This document shows positions 15,735 through 23,800 of a stretch of 54,111 bases of DNA, piece after piece. Source of the DNA: a virus. The stretch lies in IMG/VR virus record IMGVR_UViG_3300020160_000355, positions 1 through 54,111 of that record; one strand, 5' to 3'. The translations under genes and the position numbers were made by a program. Below the pieces are notes generated by a model, which did no database searches, was not told the DNA's origin, and saw only the letters and a list, made by a program, of their open reading frames with translations. How positions within the stretch are numbered: the first letter of the stretch is position 1; every line of letters starts with the position of its first letter.

Positions 15735-16661
15735 ATGTCAAACATCATCCCATTCAACACCGATGCAGGTAACTTGCCTGCGTATTTGAAATCAGCTAAC
15801 CGCGCAGTTGTCAACGACGACTTGACCGCTCACGCTGGCACGGGCTTCCCCGTCATGTCCATCAAGGGCAAGAACTTCACGGTTGTCCGTGACGGCGAGC
15901 GCACTGTGCTCACTAAAGATGTGGACGGCGAGAAGATCGCAGTGCCATCAATCGAAGTCGTGTTGGTCAAAGCCAACAAGGGCACTTCCAAAGTGTTCTA
16001 CATCAAGGGCTACCAAGAAGGCGCTGAGGCTGTGAAGCCTGATTGCTTCTCTAACACTGGTGATCGTCCTGATTCATCTGTGGCCGAACCTCAAGCTAAG
16101 TCATGCGCTCTGTGCCCACACAACCAATGGGGCTCTAAGATCGGTGACAACGGCGGCAAAGGCAAGGCTTGCCAAGACAGCGTCCGTATGGCTATCGCTA
16201 CTGCTGACCAAATCAACGACCCCTACTTGTTGCGTGTGCCACCAGCATCCATCAAGTCTTTGGGTGAGTACGGCAAGATGCTCGCTAAGCGCGGTGTTGG
16301 CTACAACATGGTTGTGACCCGTATCGGATTCGACATGGAATCCCCAACTCCTAAGCTGACCTTCAAGCCTACAGGTTTGTTGAGCGACGCTGGCTATGCT
16401 CAAGTGCAAGAAGTTGCAGGTTCTGACGTTGTGTTGTCCATCTTGGGCGCTGACGGTATCGCTGCTGCTGCGGCCGCTGAGGCTGCTCCTGAGGAAGCAT
16501 TGCCAACTGTGGAAGTCAAGGCTGCTGCACCTGCCCCTGCTCCAGTAGCAGAGAAGCCAAAGGCTACCCCTAAACCAAAGGCTGAACCAGCACCTGTTGC
16601 TGCGGAACCACAGGTTGACATGGGTAACCTTAACCTCGACGACTTGAACTTCGACGACTAA
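15735..16661 (+). CDS. Probable single-stranded DNA-binding protein
   Basis: 308 residues with three parts: a globular beta-rich region (about 1-110) followed by a Cys/His cluster SCALCPHNQWGS...KACQ (about 119-147, possible zinc ligands Cys, Cys, His, Cys); a second folded region to about 235; then an Ala/Pro-rich linker ending in the acidic tip NLNLDDLNFDD. A flexible linker with an acidic aromatic tip is the hallmark of SSB-type proteins that recruit replication partners, and T4 gp32 also holds a zinc ion. It sits between helicase and primase genes. Similarity is architectural, so the call is an inference. Confidence 0.5.
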   Translation: MSNIIPFNTDAGNLPAYLKSANRAVVNDDLTAHAGTGFPVMSIKGKNFTVVRDGERTVLTKDVDGEKIAVPSIEVVLVKANKGTSKVFYIKGYQEGAEAVKPDCFSNTGDRPDSSVAEPQAKSCALCPHNQWGSKIGDNGGKGKACQDSVRMAIATADQINDPYLLRVPPASIKSLGEYGKMLAKRGVGYNMVVTRIGFDMESPTPKLTFKPTGLLSDAGYAQVQEVAGSDVVLSILGADGIAAAAAAEAAPEEALPTVEVKAAAPAPAPVAEKPKATPKPKAEPAPVAAEPQVDMGNLNLDDLNFDD

Positions 16662-16669
16662 TGGTTTTC

Positions 16670-16740
16670 GGGGGGCTACGGGCAATCCCGCCCAGCTACA
16701 GTAGTAGTCCCCCTCCTTCCTTTCAGCCCTTCGGGGCTTT
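16670..16740 (+). terminator. Structured intergenic RNA with UUCG terminator-like hairpin
   Basis: After the SSB-like gene, GGGGGG (16,670-16,675) can pair with CCCCC (16,709-16,713) around inner stems. Immediately downstream AGCCC-TTCG-GGGCT (16,725-16,738) forms a perfect five-bp stem with a stable UUCG loop followed by TTCACTTT. This could partly terminate the abundant SSB-like transcript or protect its 3' end. The T tract is interrupted, so termination is probably incomplete. Confidence 0.5.
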
Positions 16741-16757
16741 CACTTTCTGGAGAAATC

Positions 16758-17009
16758 ATGTCATATCAAATTGACCAGCGCAAAGTCGCCGGTGTCGTAG
16801 TCGAAGCCAACCTAGCCCTCAGCGGCAAAGATTTCAACCACGGAGAAATCATCATCGGCTTAGCAGAGCTACTGGCCCGCGTCATTGTTGAGGCATCGGA
16901 TACGAACATCCAAGCGGGCGAATTGGTGAAAGTGGCTATGGCCCACATCGACCGCACTATTACCGTTGGCGCTCACGCCACAGGGAAATCAATCATCGCA
17001 AAGGCATAA
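16758..17009 (+). CDS. Hypothetical 83-aa protein
   Basis: A small helical protein (MSYQIDQRKVAGVVVEANLA) preceded by GGAG at good spacing and ending one base before the primase-helicase start. Mostly amphipathic helices, no membrane span. Function unknown. Confidence 0.55.
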   Translation: MSYQIDQRKVAGVVVEANLALSGKDFNHGEIIIGLAELLARVIVEASDTNIQAGELVKVAMAHIDRTITVGAHATGKSIIAKA

Positions 17010-17010
17010 C

Positions 17011-20004
17011 ATGGACGCGCTCACCTTCCTCAAAACAATCTTGCCGGAAGATGGGTATAAGTTCGTTGGCCTGAGTCGTGCCGGCAACCCCGGCATCGCC
17101 CACAAGGCGTATGAATCACTGGAGCTGATGGCTGAGGCCATCGCTTCCTATGACAAGCAAACTAACTTAACTGTCTATCACGCATGCGCTGCCTATAAGG
17201 AGCCAAGCTATGAAGCTATCGTCAACGGCGAAACAAAGAGAAAATATCGCGGCGAACCTAATTGGTTCAAAGCTAAATCGTTTTGGGCTGACATCGACTG
17301 TGGTGCAGACAAAGCTGCTGAAGGTAAAGGCTACCCCGATAAGAAGTCTGCTGCTGCTGCTATCTTGGGTTTCTGCCGCGCTAATGGCTTCCCTGACCCT
17401 ATGCTCGTTGATAGCGGTGGCGGTATCCATTGCTATTGGCCCCTCACCCGTAGTATTGGTCCAAATAGCTGGCGTACTATGGCCAGTAGCTTCAAAGCTG
17501 CTTTGGCTGGCGCTGGTCTTCTTGTCGACCCAACTCGCACTGCTGACTTATCCTCTGTTCTGCGCCCTGTGGGCAGCCACAACCGCAAGCCCGGTCGTGA
17601 TGTACGTGATGTCAAAGTTGTCCGAGCAGGTACAGCTATTGACCCAAAAGATTTTCATGCCGCAGTTCAAGCGGCTGTTGCTAAGTACGACGTTATTCCA
17701 CAACAACCAGTCAGTCGTGCTCCCGTTGCTGGCCTGAACGATGACCTGATCGGCCACCTCGGCCCCCAAATTGAATCATCTGCCCATGAGGTTGCTAACC
17801 ACTGCGCCCAAGTTGGCAAGATGCGTGACACCAAAGGAGACGTTGACTATGAATCATGGCGCGGCATCATCGGAATCATCAAACACTGTGTTGAAGGTGA
17901 ACCTCTGGCACATGAGTGGAGTGAACTTAGAGCGGCTACTGGCCACTCTAATGTGGATGTTGACACACGTTTTAATACTTGGGATAGCGGCCCTGCTACT
18001 TGTGAATATTTTCAACGCTGTAACCCGTCCGCCTGCGATGGCTGTGTTCACAAAGGAAACATCAAATCACCAATCGTGTTGGGACGACTTCTGCCTGAAC
18101 CAGCAGAATCAACGGTAGAGGTCATTGACGAGGCTAAGCCCGACGAAGTGTTGGAAGCCATTGTGCCTCCAATGCCCGAAGGCTACGAGTACCAAGCTGA
18201 CCACATGCTGCGATTCATCCGCGACAAAGACGGTGTGATGCAGCCATATACGTTCTGCCGTACTCTGTTCTATCCAATTCAACGCATCAAGAAAGCTGAC
18301 GGAGCTTATGCGTTCACTATTCGCATGCACTTGCCTGACCAACGTGTACGTGACTTCGAGGTGGACACATCTGCACTGGCTTCATCAACAGACTTACTCA
18401 AGGCACTGTCTAAGTACGAACTGATGCCCTCTAACAACAAGGACTCAACGATGCACATGACCGCGTACATCCGCGACTCAATCCACAAGCTCATGGCCGA
18501 GCAACGTGAGACAGATACATTGACTGCGTTTGGCTGGCGCGACAACATGAGTGGGGTGCTCCTTGGAGACAGGCTTTATCACCAAGACGGTTCAATTCGT
18601 AAAGTCTTTATTGGTGGTGCTGCTGCTGACCATCGGGCTGCTTACCCTGAGCCTCGTGGTACTCTGGCTGCTTATAGTGCAGCGGTCAACTACATTTATA
18701 ACCGCGAGAACAGCCAAGCTGCCCAGTATGTCTTCTGTAACGTCTACGGTTCGCTCATCACTCCATTCGGCGAAGACAGCTATAACGGAGCTCTGGTAGC
18801 CGTCAACTCTGGCGCGTCTGGTAAGGGCAAGACTTCTGTGTGGCGTTCTGCGCTGTACGGTTTGTGCGATGCCAACAAGATGATCTTCGCTGGTAAGGAA
18901 GGCGCAACTCGCAATGCCCGCTGGGCAATCGTCGGTGCCCACAAGAACATCCCCGTGGTGTTTGACGAGATGACTGACATGGATGCAGGTGAAGTGTCGG
19001 CTATGGCTTACACAACATCACAGGGCACTGACCGCGCTCGACTGACTTCCGCTGGTGGTAAGGTTGGTTTCGCTGAACAGCACACATGGAAGACTGTGGT
19101 TGGTTTGACTGCCAACGAAGACATGCACTCCAAGCTGTCTGGCCACAACGCTAACACGCAAGCGGAAGCAGTCCGTATGATCGGCATCAACTTCGCCACG
19201 TACAACGTACCTATCATTGACCCAGCCGTCGAAGTGTCCAACGCTATCGACACCATGCGCGAGAACATGGGCAATGCAGGGCATGAGTTCGTGAAGTACA
19301 TCGTGACGCACCAACAGGAAGTCGCTGACCTCTACGCCAAGATCGAGAACAAGATGAGCCGCTTGATGCCGCAGTCTGAGTATCGTTTCTTCCGTAGCCA
19401 TGCAACGTGTACTCTGGTGGCAGCCAAGATTCTGATTGACCACAACATCGTGGACTTCGACTTTCAAAAGCTGGAGGACTTCACAGTTACGCTGATGACT
19501 GACCTGACTGCTGCGGTGTCCAAGGGTAATGTGACTGACCCGGGTGAGGCTGTTAGCCGCATGATTCGTGAGATGTCTAGCCGCATCTTGGTGACCGTAG
19601 GCTATCGCGACACTCGTGCTGATGCTCGTGGCCCTGAGGAATCTTTGTCCCGCATCAATGGCGTGGCGGTTGGTCGCCGCATACTGGGTTCACCCAACAA
19701 GAACTCTGGCGAGACCGTCGACCCCAAGCTGGTTGGTAAGCTGTTCATCGCCAAGAAAGACTTCTACGACTGGTGTGCCAAGAATCGTATGGAGCCAAAG
19801 GAAGTGCTGAAGTTTGCACAGGAGAAGAAGTGGGTAGGTAAGAGCTCTGAGCGATTCAACATCGGTCGTGGCACTGCACACTCAACAGGCGCATGCGTCT
19901 GCTATTGCTTCAACTTCGATGCGATGGAAGGCGTTGTTGAGAAAACAAGTGGCCCGACTGTTGTCAGTTTAGAGACTGCTGCGGTATCATCCGCTGGCCA
20001 GTGA
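17011..20004 (+). CDS. Primase-helicase fusion (AEP primase plus DUF927-like ATPase)
   Basis: 997 residues from the ATG at 17,011. The N-terminal region resembles an archaeo-eukaryotic primase of the plasmid RepB type: FWADIDCG supplies D94 and D96, and SGGGIHCYWPL (135-145) is the nucleotide-binding motif. A PriCT-2-like segment follows (about 285-330, YESWRGIIGIIKHCVEGE) with a Cys cluster CEYFQRCNPSACDGC (about 332-346). The C-terminal half has an ATPase core with Walker A GASGKGKTS (K607) and Walker B IPVVFDEMTD (D652, E653), DUF927-like. It should prime and unwind DNA for the family A polymerase, and is the last gene of the rightward arm. Confidence 0.85.
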   Translation: MDALTFLKTILPEDGYKFVGLSRAGNPGIAHKAYESLELMAEAIASYDKQTNLTVYHACAAYKEPSYEAIVNGETKRKYRGEPNWFKAKSFWADIDCGADKAAEGKGYPDKKSAAAAILGFCRANGFPDPMLVDSGGGIHCYWPLTRSIGPNSWRTMASSFKAALAGAGLLVDPTRTADLSSVLRPVGSHNRKPGRDVRDVKVVRAGTAIDPKDFHAAVQAAVAKYDVIPQQPVSRAPVAGLNDDLIGHLGPQIESSAHEVANHCAQVGKMRDTKGDVDYESWRGIIGIIKHCVEGEPLAHEWSELRAATGHSNVDVDTRFNTWDSGPATCEYFQRCNPSACDGCVHKGNIKSPIVLGRLLPEPAESTVEVIDEAKPDEVLEAIVPPMPEGYEYQADHMLRFIRDKDGVMQPYTFCRTLFYPIQRIKKADGAYAFTIRMHLPDQRVRDFEVDTSALASSTDLLKALSKYELMPSNNKDSTMHMTAYIRDSIHKLMAEQRETDTLTAFGWRDNMSGVLLGDRLYHQDGSIRKVFIGGAAADHRAAYPEPRGTLAAYSAAVNYIYNRENSQAAQYVFCNVYGSLITPFGEDSYNGALVAVNSGASGKGKTSVWRSALYGLCDANKMIFAGKEGATRNARWAIVGAHKNIPVVFDEMTDMDAGEVSAMAYTTSQGTDRARLTSAGGKVGFAEQHTWKTVVGLTANEDMHSKLSGHNANTQAEAVRMIGINFATYNVPIIDPAVEVSNAIDTMRENMGNAGHEFVKYIVTHQQEVADLYAKIENKMSRLMPQSEYRFFRSHATCTLVAAKILIDHNIVDFDFQKLEDFTVTLMTDLTAAVSKGNVTDPGEAVSRMIREMSSRILVTVGYRDTRADARGPEESLSRINGVAVGRRILGSPNKNSGETVDPKLVGKLFIAKKDFYDWCAKNRMEPKEVLKFAQEKKWVGKSSERFNIGRGTAHSTGACVCYCFNFDAMEGVVEKTSGPTVVSLETAAVSSAGQ

Positions 20005-20036
20005 GCAGTTGCTGGCTGTCTCTAGATGAGGGTTTT

Positions 20037-20066
20037 GCCCCCGGCGTCAAACCCGGGGGCCTTTTT
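20037..20066 (+). terminator. Intrinsic terminator at the junction of the two arms
   Basis: GCCCCCGG (20,037-20,044) pairs perfectly with CCGGGGGC (20,053-20,060) around an eight-base loop and is followed by CTTTTTC. It ends transcription of the replication arm 32 bases after the primase-helicase stop. On the other strand the hairpin is followed by AAAACCC, so it should not be an efficient terminator for the leftward late transcript, whose last gene ends at 20,066. Confidence 0.85.
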
Positions 20067-20311
20067 CATTTCCAGCTTGGTAAGCTATGTACGAGCTGGG
20101 TTAAGACTGCCCCGAGCGCACCGCCTGCGCCGCCGATCATCATGAGGACTTTCCACCCGCCCTTGGCTTCGGACAGAGTGGTGTTAATTTCAGCAAGAGA
20201 CTTCTGCATGGCGGCCATGCTCTCGACAAGTTTGTCCATGTCGTCTTGGAGGTGACGGATATCGGCAGCATGGGTGGCTAGCTCGCGGGCGGTTTCGATT
20301 GCGTCTGACAT
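20066..20311 (-). CDS. XhlA-like membrane protein (holin-like)
   Basis: 81 residues from the ATG at 20,311, which overlaps the upstream stop as TGATG; the longer open frame is a shadow. A coiled coil (HLQDDMDKLVESMAAMQKSL, about 19-45) is followed by one C-terminal membrane helix (VLMMIGGAGGALGAVLTQLV). This is the layout of XhlA haemolysin/holin-associated proteins. It is the last late gene, 16 kb from the main lysis cassette. It might aid lysis or act in the virion membrane channel. Confidence 0.5.
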   Translation of the reverse strand: MSDAIETARELATHAADIRHLQDDMDKLVESMAAMQKSLAEINTTLSEAKGGWKVLMMIGGAGGALGAVLTQLVHSLPSWK

Positions 20312-20565
20312 CAGCAGTTCCAAGCACGTAGAGATTTGTTGATGCGGCTGTTCGGGTCTTTGGCCGTCTTCTCGCTGGTCAGCTTTTTCTTCATGCCTTC
20401 CATACGAGCGCAAAACGAATCTTTGCGTGGACCACCCTCAGGCTGCGGGGCCTTCAGCCCGGGCTTGCCGGGGTTTGCTTTGTTGTAAGAGGCGCGGCCC
20501 TTAGCGTTGAGTCCGCCGGATTCCGCTTTGCCTTCCTTACGTTGCCATGCTGGTGACTTGGCCAT
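20311..20565 (-). CDS. DUF6321-like small basic protein
   Basis: 84 residues beginning MAKSPAWQRKEGKAESGGLN, followed by a Gly/Pro/Lys-rich segment and RKDSFCARMEGMKKKL, then a C-terminal NKSLRAWNC. The SPAWQRKEGK..GGLNAKGR and SFCARM motifs recur in phage proteins I recall as DUF6321. They are encoded near the end of structural operons. Activity unknown, probably virion-associated and disordered. Confidence 0.6.
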   Translation of the reverse strand: MAKSPAWQRKEGKAESGGLNAKGRASYNKANPGKPGLKAPQPEGGPRKDSFCARMEGMKKKLTSEKTAKDPNSRINKSLRAWNC

Positions 20566-20567
20566 GA

Positions 20568-20852
20568 TTACTTCCCGTGGAAAGCTGTAATGTGATATCC
20601 AGTAGGCATGGTCACATGGCAGTCTGTACCGAACAAAATGCCGGGGCCGGGAATCTCAATGTTTATCACGTTGTTAGCGTTGCCGGGGACAGACACTTCG
20701 AGCAACAAAGCGCCAGAAGCGCCGCCGTTGCGAAACTCAAGGTGGCCTGCTGTTGATGTGCCTAAACAAGCAACGCTACGAAGGTATGAAGCCCCCGTAA
20801 AAACTGTGCCTGTGGTATCGAGGTGTGTTGCACTGATGTTTACTGCGTCCAT
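20568..20852 (-). CDS. Hypothetical 94-aa virion-region protein
   Basis: Beta-rich, Gly/Thr/Ser-rich protein (MDAVNISATHLDTTGTVFTG) without charged helices, with an AAGGAG site. The composition is typical of small capsid-decorating or fibre-associated beta proteins. It follows the giant virion protein by ten bases. No family identified. Confidence 0.5.
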   Translation of the reverse strand: MDAVNISATHLDTTGTVFTGASYLRSVACLGTSTAGHLEFRNGGASGALLLEVSVPGNANNVINIEIPGPGILFGTDCHVTMPTGYHITAFHGK

Positions 20853-20862
20853 TTGGAACTCC

Positions 20863-23800
20863 TTAGATAATGTTCTTTACAAATTCTTTGTTGGACTTGC
20901 TAGTCTCCACACCTTCAACCACCCCAGCTTCTCGCTTGCGGGCAGCCACAGTGGCTTTAAACAACTCCGACATTGGTTGAATTTTATACCCATTGCGCTT
21001 ACGAGAAGCCTGTAATTCTTCCCAGTCCTTGCGGGCTTCAGCCATACCTTCAGTGTCACCATCGCGGTTAGCGTTGACATACGCACCTTTGATGGAAGCA
21101 GCGCGCTCCGTGTAGAACTGGTCAAACTCCATTGTCACCTTCTGGGCATATTGGCGGCCAGTAATCGTAGTCGTTGGCAGGCCAACAGCTTGGAACGCGG
21201 CATCCACCATGCTAATTTCTTCAGGCTTCAAGACTACATCGCCGTTGCGCATAGTCACACCTTCGTTGGCGTAGCGGACGCCCTTCATCGCATTGCCGAT
21301 ACCGTTGGGCATCAACAATTCCAGACCCTTGTAGTATTCACCCTTGGTCATCATGCCCGCGCCGTCGATCATCTTGGGGGCTAAGCCACCGAAGAATGGG
21401 CCCATCAAACCGACCATCACCTTTTCGTAGCCAGAGCGAGTGGACAAGTCCACATCAGTGAATGGCAGGATAGAAGCGACGTTACCCATACCCAACTTGC
21501 CGCCAAGGTTCACACCAGCCGCAGCAGGCACACCATTCAGGAGCAGATTGGCCATGGTCTCATCGCCAATGGCTTGACGCAGTTTGTACTCGAGGTCTTT
21601 TGGTTCATCATCGTCACCGAACGCGGCCAGCATCAAGCTAGCAACCTGTTGCACAAATGGCACACCAAGTGCACCGCCAACCACGGCCATGTGACCTGTG
21701 ATGAAAGCTAGAGCACGTCGAGCCACAACACGTTCCTCAGGACCTGCACCCTTGAAGGCTGTGTTGATGAGCTTGCCCAGCATAGAGAGCTGGATGATTT
21801 GGAAGCGCTTGAACTGACCGACCAAGCGGCCAGCGTCAGAGTTCAGGATACGTGGCGTGTTGAAACCATCGTACGAGCCGTGAGTGTTGGACACCACTTC
21901 GGCGGCAAACTTGGTAGCAGCATCAGTATTGCCAGCGCCGTAGCGTTGGATGTATCCACGGTAGGCAGCAATTGCAGCCGTTGCACGGTTTACAGCTTCA
22001 ATGCGGTTGTTCACACCTTGGAGTTTGCGCATTACTGTGTTCAGCACATTGTGCTCACCGGCACGAGCCTTAGCGTCAGCGTCGATACCAATGTCAATCT
22101 TGCCCATACCGACCAAGGTCTGGAGCATGGCGCGGACGTCAGCTGGAGCCTTGGCAAAGTCGATGTGCTCGTTGATAGTCAAGCCTTTAACCATTGCGGC
22201 CACATCACCGTACGCAGCTTTGATAGCGCGGACAGAGCGGAAGTAACCGAGACGGCCAGACATGTACGGCAGAGACAGCACAGTGGTTTGCAGCAACTGT
22301 TGCAGGTAGAACGCAGGGCTAGTGGACAGGAACCACACAGAGGTGGCCTGAGTCAGCGCTTGGCTCAATGGGGATGGAGTCTTGTACTCAAGGCTGGCAG
22401 TTTGGCGCTTGTACAGCTCGTTGTACAGCGGCATAGCCTCACGGACGTTCCGCTTGGCTTCAGTGCGCATGCGCTCAAGAGAATCCACCACGTCATCGTT
22501 ATGCTTCATGGTGCTCAGGAAATGAGCATCGGCTCGGCCAGATGTGGCCAAGTTACGCATCATGTTGGCGTTTGCACCGGACACATACTTGCGCATGATT
22601 TCCGATTTGCGGGCGCTGTTCTCAGCAGCAGTCATCAGATACAAGTCTGACACCATGCGATCTAGTTCAGCGTTACCCTCACCACTTTCGCCTTCTTGGC
22701 GAGCAATCAAGTTGCGCAGGCGGGCCACAGCAAGGTGAACATCAGAGCCAATGAAGGAACCAATATCTTCTTTGGGGCCAGCCTCAGAGCCGTCCATGTC
22801 GAACTTGCCAGTGGCCATGAGGTCCGCAGCAATTTGGTCAGCCTCACCTTGGGTCTCGGCAAACTGCACGACGTAGTGGTCAGGGTTAGAAACGTTGTCG
22901 GCCAACCATGCGGCGGCTCGCTCCTTGTTCTCACCCTTCTCAGCAGCAACACCTTCCCAGTACTTGAACTCCGCAGACTTAGCAGCCACCACGTAGTCGC
23001 CGTAACGACCGAGGTAAGCGTAAGGTGTGGTGAAGTCCACGTTCTGGATTTTGCTCAACTGGGTGCGCATCAGCTTCTTAGCCTGTGCCACTTCGGCCAT
23101 CAGGTCAGCGTCGCCATCAGCAGCCTTGGCGCGTTCGGCGAACTCGCGTTCAACCGCAGCATCAATAGCTTCCTTCTTAGCTTTGAGGGCTTGGTAGCCA
23201 TGCTCAAACACATCACGGATAACCTGTGCAGCCGCTGGAGACTCTTGCTCAATCGCAAAGAAGCGACGGCTCAACTCAGGGTCGACTTCAAACAAGGTTG
23301 TGCCGATGCGGTGTTCACCGGGATAGAAGCCCCACTTCTTACTCATGGTGGAGTCCAAGATGAAGCGGTTCACGCTACCAGCACCCTCACCTTGGAGGTG
23401 CTTAGGCAACTTGTCGAACGCATCCAAGATGTGCTCAATGCGTTGTTCAAAATCAAGGCGCGTCTTCTGGCGAGCATACTGTGCAGTCAGGTAGTCCTGA
23501 GCAGAGCGCATGTACTTACCAGCCATGTTGACGATGTCTTCAGTGATGCCAGCAGCCAGCAAACCGTTCTTAGCCGCAGTGGCCAAGTTGGTGATTACAG
23601 ATTTAGCAGGCTTCACCACCGAAGCGGGAAGCGTGTTCTCTAGGCCTTCGTTCAAGCGGGTAGACATTGACTTGCCAAAACGCATGCGGTCTTTATCCGC
23701 AGCAACTTGACCCCCCACTCGGAAGATGTTCTTGTCGTTGAACACCACGAGGTTGCGAGTTGGGTTACTCAGCTTAAGAATGCGTTTCTTGTCCTGCTCA

